A stretch of 64,000 bases of DNA from Streptomycetaceae bacterium (GTDB lineage Bacteria; Actinomycetota; Actinomycetes; Nanopelagicales; Nanopelagicaceae). Below the pieces are notes generated by a model. It was given only the letters and a program-made list of their open reading frames with translations, ran no database searches and was not told the origin of the DNA. The stretch spans positions 1 to 64,000 of the forward strand of contig JAIXTW010000006.1 in NCBI GenBank assembly GCA_027483765.1, given 5' to 3'. Positions 34,099 to 46,648 of the stretch are shown here, one piece after another. The position numbers were made by a program, and so were the translations under genes. Within the stretch, counting starts at the first letter, position 1; the number at the start of each line of letters is the position of its first letter.

Positions 34099-34932
34099 GT
34101 GGGGGTGCGCATCACCTCGTGGAATATCCTGCATGGAATGGCAATTCCGCCTAGGAATTCGCCCGATTTAGCCGCTGAACTTGCCGCGGCAGTGCAGTCC
34201 TTGAACGCAGATGTGATGGGCTTTCAGGAAGTCGATCACTTCCTGCCTCGTTCGAATTCACGTCCACAGATTCGCGATATCGCAGAGAGCGTAGGCGCCC
34301 GAGACTGGGCGATGGGTCCCAGTGTGATTGGAACACCTGGCGAATCATGGCGAAAATTACATGAGCACGAACCGGAAATAATTACTGATAAAAGTTCACA
34401 TACCGAATTGATGCACGAGTGTTATGGAATCGGAATAGTTTCTAAAATTCCGGTGATCTCATGGCATCGGCTAAATCTTGGTCGTTCATTTCTTGGGCTA
34501 CCACTTATTGTTCCTGGTGATGAAAGTGGAAAAGGTAAACCACGTTTTATCTACGTCAAAGATGAACCACGCCTTGCAATTGCGGCGGTGCTAGAAAATG
34601 GTTGGACCGTTGTTAATACACATCTCTCTTTTGTACCTGGGCTAAATCTGCGCCAACTTCGCCGACTTAAAAAATGGACGTTAGAGATTGCCGAAGCAAG
34701 TGGGACCCAGGCGATAGTGATGGGTGATCTCAACCTGCCTAAAGATTTGCCCACTGTATTCTCAACCTGGAAATCACTCGCGCCCGGCAATACCTACCCC
34801 AGTTGGAAGCCTTCGATTAAGTTCGATTACCTCCTCTCACAAGCTCTTCACAGAAATGAGTTTTCGGTGATGCGCCTCTCACCCACTGGGATAAGTGACC
34901 ATCTACCGCTTGGTATAGAACTTTCGAATTAA
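34099..34932 (+). CDS. Endonuclease/exonuclease/phosphatase family protein
   Basis: This 277-residue protein has the EEP fold motifs: SWNILHG near the N-terminus (metal-binding Asn), GFQEVD (catalytic Glu), NTHLSF, GDLNLPKD (Asp/Asn pair) and the terminal SDHLPL (catalytic Asp-His). It is probably a metal-dependent phosphodiesterase or nuclease of unknown substrate. There is no signal peptide. The start is GTG at 34099 or GTG at 34105. It is divergent from nudC (19 bp) and 78 bp upstream of katG. Confidence 0.85.
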   Translation: MGVRITSWNILHGMAIPPRNSPDLAAELAAAVQSLNADVMGFQEVDHFLPRSNSRPQIRDIAESVGARDWAMGPSVIGTPGESWRKLHEHEPEIITDKSSHTELMHECYGIGIVSKIPVISWHRLNLGRSFLGLPLIVPGDESGKGKPRFIYVKDEPRLAIAAVLENGWTVVNTHLSFVPGLNLRQLRRLKKWTLEIAEASGTQAIVMGDLNLPKDLPTVFSTWKSLAPGNTYPSWKPSIKFDYLLSQALHRNEFSVMRLSPTGISDHLPLGIELSN

Positions 34933-34995
34933 CAATTTTTCGCCCTTCGGCTAGCCTTTAGCCACACTCGGACCACCGATTTCTCGCTCTTCTAA

Positions 34996-37212
<2,217 letters not shown>

Positions 37213-37213
37213 T

Positions 37214-40200
37214 TCACCCGAGTAATAACAGGCCGGTGAGTTGATCTTCGCTAAGAAGATTCACTCGCCGGTCTGTTTTATTAATCGGCACATAATGAAA
37301 GGCCGCTGAGACCTGATCGACCTCAATTCCTTGCAACTTGGCCCACGCAAGTCGGTAGACCGCTAACTGCACCGCCGATGACTCACCTAAAGTTTTAGAG
37401 CCAGTCTTCCAGTCAACGACTTCGTAGCCGTTACTAGTTTTATAGACCGCATCGATACGTCCGCGCACAAGTACTCCGGCGATGACGGTTTCAAAGGGGA
37501 CCTCCACCGCATGCGGTTGTAAATTTGCCCACTCAGATTGCAGCCAAGAATTTTTAAGATCTTCAAGTTTTTGGTCTTCTTCAAAGGGTGTGAGTAAATC
37601 AAAATCTTCATCATCAAAGAGGGTCTTGGCGTTGAAATGATTTTCAATCCATAAGTGGAAAGCAGTTCCGCGATGAGAGTACTCATCCATGGCGCGCGGC
37701 ATAGGGCGGCGAATTGTGCGGGCAAGTTCTGCCGGATCTTCGTGAAGTGCAATCAAAGTTGAAGTAGAAAGGCGTGCAGGTAAGGTGACATCGCGTGCAC
37801 CCAACTTAAACTCTTCGAACTCGGCGATGATGGCGCGAGCATCATCGATGAACTCTGCAAAATCTTCCGATGTTGGCTCAGTTAAATTCAGCGGGGTTGC
37901 AGATTCAACGAGCGCAACCGTGCGATCAAAATCTGCTCGTTTATCGCCCAGCGGATCTCGCGGCCATAGCGCTGTGAGCTCAATATCTCTCGCCGGATTT
38001 CTATCCGTACTCTCTGGTGCAGTGGGGGTAGAAAGCACTGTTCCACGCTCACTTGCCACCTGCTGCGCCTTCTCATAGAGCAGTGACGGTGAGACTGGTT
38101 TTGCACCATCGCGCCAGAATGAAGTCGATGCAAATAAGTGGGTACGGGCACGCGTCATCGCAACGTAGCCAAGTCGAATCTCTTCTCGCTGCTTAAAGTC
38201 CACACACTCTTGTGCAAAATCTTCAATTGCCTTTTTAGCCTGCGCGTTAGTTGTGGCGGCTTTCCATGAAAATGTTGGCAGGATGTCAGCATCGCCGCGC
38301 AGCGCAAATGGAATGTGACGCTCATTGGTAATCCAGTTATCTGGATCAGAGGAATTAGCGCTAGGAAATGCGCCTTGCGCTAACCCCGGAACTGCAACGA
38401 CATCCCATTCGGCGCCCTTAGACATGTGGATTGTCAGAATCTGAACCACACTGGCGTCAACTTCCGGTGCACCTGCTTTTAGGCCACCTTCTTCTTCACT
38501 TGCGACATCGAGCCACTGTAAGAACGCTGAGAGCGAACCGCCGCTTCGAGCAAACTTGGCAGCTTCATCCATAAAGCGATCCAGGTGACGGCGACCGCGG
38601 GTGCCACCATCGCGCAGCATTACTTCGCTCTCTAGATTCAGGTACCTCTCAATTTCAACAATGAGATCAGTAATTGGAGCCGATGCACGCGAACGCAATC
38701 GACGTAAATCAGATGCAAAGGTGGATAGACGTTGGTAGCCGGCAGTGCTGAACTTAGATTTATCACACTTTTCAATTTCATCGAGTGCGTCGATAACACT
38801 TCCAATGAATTGATCATCAGCTTCTGCCGATGTCGGGTTTCCGGCCACAATGTTTTTTACAATGCTACGACTATCTGCCGAAAGTGCTGCAGAGCGGGAA
38901 CGGGCAAAGCCACCCAAGGCTGCAATGTCGCGTGCGCCCAAATTGATGCGTGGCCCAGTTAAATGACGCATCAACGAAGCACCAGAATCGGGATTGTTAA
39001 TAATCTTTAACATCGCCACCAGGTCAGATACTTCGGGTACATGCACAAGTCCGCCTAAACCAAGGACTTCAGCGGGTATTCCAGCCTTAGCTAGCGCTTC
39101 TTGAATGAGGGCGATTTGTGCGCGCTTTCGTACCAAGACCGCAAATGTCTTAGGAACTTTTGCTCCCGGTGTCATGCGCCCGGCGTTGTGCCAGAGCGGT
39201 GCGAAATATTCTGCGATAGCGGTACTTTCCGCCTCTAGATTTTCAAATACGCCACAAGTGAGATCGCCCTTACCTGCACCCGTGCGCGGCTTGAGTGCTG
39301 CCACGTTGATGCCCTCGAGTTCACGTACACCGGATGAGATTTCGTTTGCAAGCGCAAGAATTGATTGATCGTTGCGATACGTGGTCAGTAACTCATAGAC
39401 CTGTTTACCCGTTGCTCCTTCTGCCTTAGGGAAGTTGGTATTAAATGCACTGATAGTTCCAGAAGATGCCCCGCGCCAGGTGTAGATAGATTGGCATGGG
39501 TCGCCCACTGCAGTGACGGGATGGCCACCACCAAAGAGAGCCGAGAGTAAACGCACCTGAGATTGTGAGGTGTCTTGATATTCATCGAGTAGCACTATCG
39601 GATACTTTGCACGTTCTAGAACTCCCACATCTGCAAAGTTCACTGCAATATCTGCCGCTAACGATATTTGATCATCAAAGGAGAGTTCACCCGACTGTCT
39701 TCGGGATGCGAGAAATGCTTCCACCATCGGCAACATGGCGATACGTTGATTGAGTACCTTTGCAACTCGACGAGTCTCTTCATTCGTTGCACCTGTCATC
39801 TGGGCAAGTTGCTCGAGAACTTTCTCATCAGCGCTTCGAATCTGATCAGCGCTCACGCGATGTTCTAGGACCATGGAAGTAAGCCCGAGTAAATCTTTAA
39901 CAACGGTGCTAGCAGCATCACTTGTATTAAATACTCCGTCATCCCATTCGCGCACCAACTTGTTGGCCGAGATCCAGAGCGCTGCTTCTCCCATCGGTTG
40001 CACATCGGCATCTATTCCATAACGAATTGCATGCTCGCTCAGCAACCGCCCAGCATAAGAGTGATAGGTAGTTACCGCTGTCTCTAAGCTGCTGAAAGTG
40101 CGTGCCAGGCCTTGTTTATCGGCAGCTTGCTGAAATTGGCGTAAACGTTTGCGAATACGAGTGTTGAGTTCGCCCGCTGCTTTACGAGTAAAGGTAAGTC

Positions 40201-40426
40201 CCAGAATTTGATCAGGGCGAGCAAATTCATTTGCGACCAGATAGACAACGCGCGCCGCCATCGTCTCGGTCTTTCCTGACCCAGCACCTGCAATAACAAC
40301 TGCTGGCTCGAGCGGATTATCGTGAATTGAAATGATCGGGCGTTGTTCATCAGATGGCAGATGGAAGGTTGGGTCGATAGAAATAATCATCTCGGCCACT
40401 TGATCCGGTGTGTACTTCTCAATCAT
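37214..40426 (-). CDS. adnB: AdnB, RecB-like nuclease/helicase subunit
   Basis: AdnAB is the actinobacterial double-strand break resection motor-nuclease, replacing RecBCD/AddAB. The 1070-residue protein has an N-terminal UvrD-like motor (GAGSGKTETM, DEYQDTS, TYRNDQS, TIHMSKG, YVAMTRA) and a C-terminal RecB-like nuclease with VVDWKTG and QLAVYRLAW. No iron-sulphur cysteines are seen. It overlaps adnA by 4 bp. The order adnA-adnB upstream of the katG-EEP-nudC-uvrD2 block corresponds to Rv3202c-Rv3201c. Confidence 0.93.
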   Translation of the reverse strand: MIEKYTPDQVAEMIISIDPTFHLPSDEQRPIISIHDNPLEPAVVIAGAGSGKTETMAARVVYLVANEFARPDQILGLTFTRKAAGELNTRIRKRLRQFQQAADKQGLARTFSSLETAVTTYHSYAGRLLSEHAIRYGIDADVQPMGEAALWISANKLVREWDDGVFNTSDAASTVVKDLLGLTSMVLEHRVSADQIRSADEKVLEQLAQMTGATNEETRRVAKVLNQRIAMLPMVEAFLASRRQSGELSFDDQISLAADIAVNFADVGVLERAKYPIVLLDEYQDTSQSQVRLLSALFGGGHPVTAVGDPCQSIYTWRGASSGTISAFNTNFPKAEGATGKQVYELLTTYRNDQSILALANEISSGVRELEGINVAALKPRTGAGKGDLTCGVFENLEAESTAIAEYFAPLWHNAGRMTPGAKVPKTFAVLVRKRAQIALIQEALAKAGIPAEVLGLGGLVHVPEVSDLVAMLKIINNPDSGASLMRHLTGPRINLGARDIAALGGFARSRSAALSADSRSIVKNIVAGNPTSAEADDQFIGSVIDALDEIEKCDKSKFSTAGYQRLSTFASDLRRLRSRASAPITDLIVEIERYLNLESEVMLRDGGTRGRRHLDRFMDEAAKFARSGGSLSAFLQWLDVASEEEGGLKAGAPEVDASVVQILTIHMSKGAEWDVVAVPGLAQGAFPSANSSDPDNWITNERHIPFALRGDADILPTFSWKAATTNAQAKKAIEDFAQECVDFKQREEIRLGYVAMTRARTHLFASTSFWRDGAKPVSPSLLYEKAQQVASERGTVLSTPTAPESTDRNPARDIELTALWPRDPLGDKRADFDRTVALVESATPLNLTEPTSEDFAEFIDDARAIIAEFEEFKLGARDVTLPARLSTSTLIALHEDPAELARTIRRPMPRAMDEYSHRGTAFHLWIENHFNAKTLFDDEDFDLLTPFEEDQKLEDLKNSWLQSEWANLQPHAVEVPFETVIAGVLVRGRIDAVYKTSNGYEVVDWKTGSKTLGESSAVQLAVYRLAWAKLQGIEVDQVSAAFHYVPINKTDRRVNLLSEDQLTGLLLLG
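37228..37282 (+). terminator. katG terminator inside adnB coding end
   Basis: ACAGGCCGGTGAGT (37228-37241) pairs with ACTCGCCGGTCTGT (37263-37276) through 14 pairs, two of them G·U. A further inner stem (ATCTT/AAGAT) sits in the loop, and TTTTATT follows. It starts 16 bp after the katG stop and lies wholly within the last codons of adnB. Confidence 0.85.
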
Positions 40427-43400
40427 TGATGCACCGCCTTACCCTCTAGGTAGAGCGGACAAGAAGGTTTGACCTTGCAACCTTTGCACATATCGTTTTT
40501 GCGCGCAGTAAATGTGGCACCGCCCATTCCTACGGCAATTTCTTCCAGAATACTCGTTGTCGCATCCACATCCACTAGTGCATCTTGTTCGCGCGTGCTG
40601 TAACTCTTATTTTTACTGGCCAAATAGACAAGTTGCGCACCCGATACGGCAGTGGATTCCAACTTCGCTTCGAAACCATTAAGGACGACGCCTAGCTGAT
40701 AACAGGCAAGTTGTAAGTTGGTCTTGGCATCCTCTGCCGAAATCTCTTTCTTGCCAGTTTTAAAGTCGATGATGTAGTGCTTGCCATCGCTATCAACTTC
40801 AATGCGATCTACATTTCCACGGATCTTCGCGCGCCCTACCGTGATTTCAAAGCTCTGTTCAACACCAGCCACTCTTCGATCATTATCGGTCAGTGATTTA
40901 CTATGAAAAATTGAGAAGCGTTCGAGCATCTTCTGAGCCCGCGATAGCGCTGCTTTACTAATCCAGCCTTGGCTATCATCGATCAGCGGCCATGATTCAA
41001 GAAGCTTACGCTGCAGTTGATCATCGGTAATTTCTGGTTGTTCAACTTTTAAACGAGCGAATTCGTGAATGACAGAGCCCAGTAATTGCGCAGTGGAATC
41101 GCCATCAGTGCCGCCACTTTTTTCCAGGAACCACTTAAGTCCGCACTCTCTAAAGCTCTCTGCTCCCGATGGCGACACTGGCACAAGTGATTCAGCGCTG
41201 ATTACAGGTGCATCGGTAGTGATGGGCACTGCTCCTAGCCACTGCGATGGTTGGGCTAGATAGATTCCGCTGTTACTTAAGGATTTAAGCAGAGCGGCGG
41301 CCTGGGTGTTGCCAGAAAGATTTACTTCTCGTCGCAGTGTGGCCACGAGTGCCGCCGCAGTCAGCGGTCGAGCAACAGCGACCGGCTGGGCCGATGCGCC
41401 GTGAAGTTCTGCGAAATCTTCAAAAAATATTGATGGGCTTTGATCCTCACCAGTTGTTGCGGTGACGAGCAATGAATCACTGGCTCGGGTTGTCGCCACG
41501 TGAAATAAACGAGCTTCATCTTCTGCCAAAGATGATGCGGCAATCATGTCCAGCGTTGTTTGGGCAAGCTCATCACCATGTCGAACGCGTTCGACTAAAC
41601 GTTCGGCGCCAAGCAGTGAGCTACGTTGTTTCAGATTTGGCCAACTGCCTTCTTGCACACCGGCAACTGCAACATAACGCCACTGGCGTCCTTTTGCAGA
41701 ATGCACGGTGAGAATTTCTACAACATCAGGACGCACTCCTCGGGAAGTAATGAGGTCAGTGACAATTGTTTCATTCTCAATCTCTTGCAAAAATATTTGG
41801 GGTTTTGCACCCGGAAAACGTTCAATATGACGCGCGGCAGAATCAAAGAGTTGAATCATGGCATCGAGATCTCGATCTGCAGATGCTCCGCGAGCACCGC
41901 CCTTGAGTGCAGATGCGCGCCAGGATTCTGAAATCTTCTCATTTTCGCTATTAACCGCGCTGCTCCAGATTGCCCACAACAAATCATGAATCGTGGCGCT
42001 CTTCTTTGCAATTGATTTCTTAGCCGCAGTGAGCAGGTTGTGAATGCGAAGTAGCTCCGCCGAATCTTCGATTGCAACGTCTCCGGTAGTAATGGCATCG
42101 AGAATTAATTGCGTACCAGAACGCTTATCCTGTGATTCATCGCGGGCAGCAAGTAGCGCCGCGCGAGTACGACGGAGCGAGACTGAGGTAGCGCCGCCGA
42201 ATTCGCTGGTGAGTAACTTCTCTGCAGTGTCTAAGTTCAGTGGCTGCTCTCCGCAAGCCACCTTCGCCATCAGCAGAAAGGGCGCAATCGCAGCGTTGTT
42301 GGCTAGCGCCTCGATATCGCCAGCGGTGGGAATGGAGACCTGCGCAAATGCTCTACGAATAGCAGCTGAGCTCTGTCCATGCGATCGCACAATGACTGCC
42401 ATCTGCGAATAGGCAATACCGTGCATGAGATGAGCGCGCTTACATTGATGAGCGATAAATTGTGCTTCTTCTGATTCTGAGAGCAAACGAGCGGCTTGCA
42501 CTGCCGGAACCCCTCTGAAATTTGATGTTAGCTCAATCTTTGTCGCACCTTGCGCGAGATATGAATCTAGAACTGCCGCTATTCCCTCTGGGTCAGCGCC
42601 ACGGAATCGTCCCACTGCACTTGCGGCATCAGCGACAATCACAAGATCTTGCCCAGCGAGCAATTGCAATAAATTTCGCTGCGCCGGATCGCTTTCCTGA
42701 AATTCATCAACAATGATTGTGGTAAATCGCGCCCGTAACTCTGCCAGAAGTTCTGGATTTGCTTTCAAGTAGTTAATTGCAGAGTTAATGATTTCTGATG
42801 GATCGATTCGTACCTTTGCATCACCGGCCAACACTTCTTGCAAAGTCATTGCGCCCAAGTAGCGTTCCCAGAATTGAGCAGCACCTGGCCAGTACTTTTC
42901 ACCTAGTTGTTTTCCGCGCGCAGCTAGTACTTCCGGAGTAATTCCGCGTTCGTTAGCACGCATAATCAAATCGCGAAGTTCGCGCACAAAGCCCTGGGTC
43001 TGCAGCGGTTCACCTAAGGATTGCTCAGTTCGATGTAAATCTTCATGCCACTGCTGATATCCATCTTCGATATCTCCCGCGAGCAGCTGTGCAATAAAAG
43101 TTTCTTGTTCAGCGCCAGAGAGCAAGATGATGTCTCGGAAATTATCGCCGGTGCGCATCTTTAATATGGAATATGCCAGCGAATGAAATGTTCGCGCCAA
43201 TGGTTCGTAGGCGGTTTTAGCAGAGCGCGTAACAATTGCATCGCGCATTTCAGAGGCGCGTTCACGTCCGTATGCGATCAAGAGAATGGAATCAGGGCTC
43301 TGGCCCGCTGCGATTCGCGACAAGGCGGCCTCAATTAAGACCGATGTCTTACCGGTGCCGGTAGCGCCAGTAACAATCAGTGGAGCGCCTCGATGGGCAA

Positions 43401-43509
43401 CAACGGCTTGCTGTTCGGCGCTCAGTGAGATCTTTCGCGTGAAAGGCAGAAACCCCTCATCGCTACTGCGCACGAGGCGAAGTGGCGATGAAGGGCTCTG
43501 CTTACTCAC
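40423..43509 (-). CDS. adnA: AdnA, RecB-like nuclease/helicase subunit
   Basis: The 1028-residue partner of AdnB. It has a UvrD-like motor (GATGTGKTSV, DEFQESDP, TSNFRG, TVHSAKGRQW, HVATTRA) and a RecB-like nuclease with YIIDFKTGKKE. Three terminal cysteines (MCKGCKVKPSC) and an earlier FRECGLKWF cysteine form the iron-sulphur clamp of AddB/RecB-type nucleases. The first gene of the two-gene adnAB unit. Start at 43509 (MSKQSPSS). Confidence 0.93.
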   Translation of the reverse strand: MSKQSPSSPLRLVRSSDEGFLPFTRKISLSAEQQAVVAHRGAPLIVTGATGTGKTSVLIEAALSRIAAGQSPDSILLIAYGRERASEMRDAIVTRSAKTAYEPLARTFHSLAYSILKMRTGDNFRDIILLSGAEQETFIAQLLAGDIEDGYQQWHEDLHRTEQSLGEPLQTQGFVRELRDLIMRANERGITPEVLAARGKQLGEKYWPGAAQFWERYLGAMTLQEVLAGDAKVRIDPSEIINSAINYLKANPELLAELRARFTTIIVDEFQESDPAQRNLLQLLAGQDLVIVADAASAVGRFRGADPEGIAAVLDSYLAQGATKIELTSNFRGVPAVQAARLLSESEEAQFIAHQCKRAHLMHGIAYSQMAVIVRSHGQSSAAIRRAFAQVSIPTAGDIEALANNAAIAPFLLMAKVACGEQPLNLDTAEKLLTSEFGGATSVSLRRTRAALLAARDESQDKRSGTQLILDAITTGDVAIEDSAELLRIHNLLTAAKKSIAKKSATIHDLLWAIWSSAVNSENEKISESWRASALKGGARGASADRDLDAMIQLFDSAARHIERFPGAKPQIFLQEIENETIVTDLITSRGVRPDVVEILTVHSAKGRQWRYVAVAGVQEGSWPNLKQRSSLLGAERLVERVRHGDELAQTTLDMIAASSLAEDEARLFHVATTRASDSLLVTATTGEDQSPSIFFEDFAELHGASAQPVAVARPLTAAALVATLRREVNLSGNTQAAALLKSLSNSGIYLAQPSQWLGAVPITTDAPVISAESLVPVSPSGAESFRECGLKWFLEKSGGTDGDSTAQLLGSVIHEFARLKVEQPEITDDQLQRKLLESWPLIDDSQGWISKAALSRAQKMLERFSIFHSKSLTDNDRRVAGVEQSFEITVGRAKIRGNVDRIEVDSDGKHYIIDFKTGKKEISAEDAKTNLQLACYQLGVVLNGFEAKLESTAVSGAQLVYLASKNKSYSTREQDALVDVDATTSILEEIAVGMGGATFTARKNDMCKGCKVKPSCPLYLEGKAVHQ

Positions 43510-43590
43510 AGTTGCTATTTAACCCTACGGCGGTGACAAGTCAGGTGAGCCGAAGGTGAATTAAGCAAATTTGAGTTAGTTCTGGTTGCG

Positions 43591-45531
43591 TTAGTTCTGG
43601 TTGTTCTTCTTTGCCCGAGATGTAGCGCGTGCGCGCTCTGCTCCATCGAGGACAACCTTTCGAATACGAACAACGGCTGGAGTTACTTCCACGCATTCAT
43701 CCTCGCGACAGTACTCGAGTGCACCTTCCATGTTGAGCTTCTTAGGTGGAATCAACTTTTCAGAATCATCGGTACCTGATGCGCGCATATTGGTAAGTTT
43801 CTTTTCGCGAACACAGTTGACATCCATATCATCAGCGCGTGAATTCTCACCGATAACCATGCCTTCATAGACTTCATCACCAGGTTCTACGAAGATTGAT
43901 CCTCGCTCTTGAATTCCGGCCAGCGCATATGAAGTCACAGTACCGATACGGTCTGAGACAAGTGAACCTGTGCCACGTGTACGAAGTTCACCAAACCAAG
44001 GTTCGTAAGAATCGAATACATGGTGCAGCAGACCAGTTCCGCGAGTTTCAGTCAGGAACTCGGTACGGAAACCAATCAGGCCGCGTGATGGAACTTTGTA
44101 ATCAAGACGAATCCAACCGGTGCCGTGATTAACCATTTGTTCCATGCGACCCTTACGTAGCGCCATCAACTGTGTGAGGACACCTAAGTAATCTTCAGGT
44201 GCATCAATAGATAAGCGCTCCATTGGTTCGTGCAGTTTTCCATCAATCATCTTGGTAACCACTTGTGGCTTACCGACGGTGAGTTCAAAACTTTCGCGTT
44301 TCATAATTTCAACGAGCACTGCTAGCTGAAGCTCTCCACGACCCTGAACTTCCCAAGTATCAGGACGTTCGGTATTGAGTACGCGCAGCGAAACGTTACC
44401 GATGAGCTCTTTATCAAGACGATCTTTTACCTGGCGCGCAGTAAGCATCTTGCCGCTCTTGCCCGCTAGTGGCGATGTATTGATACCAATGGTCATCGAA
44501 ATTGATGGCTCATCAACGGTAATTAGTGGCAGCGCATGTGCATTATCAAGCTCTGCCAAGGTTTCACCGAGGGTAATTGTTTCAATACCAGCAACGGCGA
44601 TGATGTCGCCTGGGTGAGCTTCTAACGCTGGAACGCGCTCGAGCGCTTCCGTCATGAGTAGCTCTGAAATTTTCACTCGCTCAGTAGTGCCATCTGTCTT
44701 AATCCACGAAACAGTCTGACCTTTCTTAATCACACCTTCGTGAACGCGGCAGAGTGCAAGGCGTCCAAGGAATGGTGAAGAGTCAAGGTTTGTTACGTGC
44801 GCTTGTAATGGTGCGCCTTCGTGATAGACCGGTGCTGGAATTGCAGAGAAGATAGTGTCGAACAAAACGTCGAGGTTCTCTTCTTCTGGCATTCCACCAT
44901 CTGCCGGACGTGTCAATGATGCACGCCCTGCTTTTGCAGATGCATAGACAACTGGGAATTCAATCTGCTCTTCATTAGCATCGAGATCGAGGAAGAGTGC
45001 ATATGCCTCATCGACAACCTCTGCGATACGTGAATCGGGGCGGTCCACCTTATTGATAAGGAGAATTACCGGCAGATTTTTCTGTAGCGCTTTGCGCAAT
45101 ACGAAACGTGTTTGTGGCAGCGGACCTTCGGATGCATCGACGAGCAAGATAACGCCGTCAACCATTTCTAGACCACGTTCAACTTCGCCACCGAAATCTG
45201 CGTGGCCTGGTGTATCAATAATGTTGATGATGGTGTCACCGCGACGAACCGCAGTGTTCTTAGCAAGAATGGTAATTCCCTTTTCGCGTTCAAGATCCAT
45301 CGAATCCATCATGCGGTCTTGGCCTTCTTCTTGCTTTTTGTGGGCCGCAAAAGCTCCGGATTGCCACAACATCGCATCAACGAGTGTTGTCTTTCCGTGG
45401 TCAACGTGCGCGATGATCGCTACGTTGCGAAGGTTGTCGCGAGTCTTCTTGGGAAGCTCTTTTAAGTGCGGCTGATTAAGGCGCGCACGCGCTGTATTGA
45501 GCATTTGGCCAGTTGAATTTATATTAGACAT
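43591..45531 (-). CDS. typA: GTPase TypA/BipA
   Basis: TypA is a ribosome-binding translational GTPase linked to stress and cold adaptation. The 646-residue protein has G1 AHVDHGKTTL, G2/G3 DTPGHADFGGEVERGL, G4 NKVDRPDSR, domains II and III, the EF-G-like V domain and the TypA-specific C-terminal domain ending with YCREDECVEVTP. It overlaps the end of ychF by 8 bp. The alternative ATG at MLNTARAR (nine codons on) lacks a better site. Confidence 0.95.
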   Translation of the reverse strand: MSNINSTGQMLNTARARLNQPHLKELPKKTRDNLRNVAIIAHVDHGKTTLVDAMLWQSGAFAAHKKQEEGQDRMMDSMDLEREKGITILAKNTAVRRGDTIINIIDTPGHADFGGEVERGLEMVDGVILLVDASEGPLPQTRFVLRKALQKNLPVILLINKVDRPDSRIAEVVDEAYALFLDLDANEEQIEFPVVYASAKAGRASLTRPADGGMPEEENLDVLFDTIFSAIPAPVYHEGAPLQAHVTNLDSSPFLGRLALCRVHEGVIKKGQTVSWIKTDGTTERVKISELLMTEALERVPALEAHPGDIIAVAGIETITLGETLAELDNAHALPLITVDEPSISMTIGINTSPLAGKSGKMLTARQVKDRLDKELIGNVSLRVLNTERPDTWEVQGRGELQLAVLVEIMKRESFELTVGKPQVVTKMIDGKLHEPMERLSIDAPEDYLGVLTQLMALRKGRMEQMVNHGTGWIRLDYKVPSRGLIGFRTEFLTETRGTGLLHHVFDSYEPWFGELRTRGTGSLVSDRIGTVTSYALAGIQERGSIFVEPGDEVYEGMVIGENSRADDMDVNCVREKKLTNMRASGTDDSEKLIPPKKLNMEGALEYCREDECVEVTPAVVRIRKVVLDGAERARATSRAKKNNQN

Positions 45532-46597
45532 TGAATCTGAACTCCACTACGTCTCCGTCTTGCATGATGTATTCCTTGCCTTCCATACGCACTTTGCCCC
45601 TTGCTTTCGCTTCAGCCATTGTGCCCGCTTCTACCAAGTCGGCAAAAGAAACGATTTCAGCTTTAATGAAACCTTTTTGGAAATCTGTGTGAATGACGCC
45701 GGCAGCCATCGGCGCCGTATCGCCCTTATGAATAGTCCAAGCACGCGCTTCTTTTGGACCTGCTGTTAAGTAAGTTTGTAGCCCCAAAGTATCGAAACCA
45801 ACGCGAGCAAGTGTTGCTAAACCCGGCTCTGTTAAACCAATCGCCTGTAAAAGTTCGAGCGCATCTTCATCTGAGAGTTCGGCAAGTTCGGCTTCGGTCT
45901 TGGCATCAAGAAAAATCGCTTCAGCTGGCGCAACGAGTGCGGATAACTTTGTGCGCAGTTCTTGGTCGGCAAGTTCGGCCGCATCAACGTTAAATACATA
46001 TAAGAATGGTTTTGCGGTGAGCAGGTGAAGTTCGTGCAAAAGTTCGCGATCAATTTTTGATTGCGATAAAGGTTTGCCCGATTGCAACCATTCATTAGCA
46101 GCCTTTACTGCTTCCAGAACTGGTGCCTTGTCCTTAGCAACGCGCGCCTCTTTCTCAAGTCGCGGAATCGCCTTCTCAATGGTCTGTAAATCTGCGAGCG
46201 CTAGCTCCATATTGATTGTTTCCATGTCACTGGAAGGATCGATTCGACCATCGACGTGAACCACATCGCCATCGGTGAAGACGCGGATGACCTGACAGAT
46301 AGCGTCAGTCTCGCGAATATTTGCCAGAAATTTATTTCCCAGGCCCGCACCTTCCGATGCGCCCTTAACAATGCCGGCGATATCAACGAAGGAGAGCGCT
46401 GCCGGAAGGAGTTTTTCGGAGGAGAAGATTGTGGCCAGCTTTGCAAGCCGCTCATCAGGAACTCCGACAACTCCTACGTTGGGTTCGATGGTGGCGAAGG
46501 GGTAGTTGGCAGCCAAAACATTGTTCTTGGTGAGAGCGTTAAAAAGGGTCGACTTTCCTACATTGGGCAGGCCGACGATTCCAATTGAGAGGCTCAT
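45524..46597 (-). CDS. ychF: Redox-regulated ATPase YchF
   Basis: YchF is an OBG-family P-loop ATPase that associates with ribosomes and ROS responses. The 357-residue protein has G1 [26 protein letters not shown], the modified G4 (NVDAAEL) and a C-terminal TGS domain ([17 protein letters not shown] ending in [10 protein letters not shown]). Its stop lies inside typA's first codons (8-bp overlap). It is divergent from rmuC (51 bp). Confidence 0.95.
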   Translation of the reverse strand: MSLSIGIVGLPNVGKSTLFNALTKNNVLAANYPFATIEPNVGVVGVPDERLAKLATIFSSEKLLPAALSFVDIAGIVKGASEGAGLGNKFLANIRETDAICQVIRVFTDGDVVHVDGRIDPSSDMETINMELALADLQTIEKAIPRLEKEARVAKDKAPVLEAVKAANEWLQSGKPLSQSKIDRELLHELHLLTAKPFLYVFNVDAAELADQELRTKLSALVAPAEAIFLDAKTEAELAELSDEDALELLQAIGLTEPGLATLARVGFDTLGLQTYLTAGPKEARAWTIHKGDTAPMAAGVIHTDFQKGFIKAEIVSFADLVEAGTMAEAKARGKVRMEGKEYIMQDGDVVEFRFNV

Positions 46598-46648
46598 AAG
46601 TAGGACAGCCTACGCGGGATTGTCAGCCCCTCCTGCCACGATTGCCCC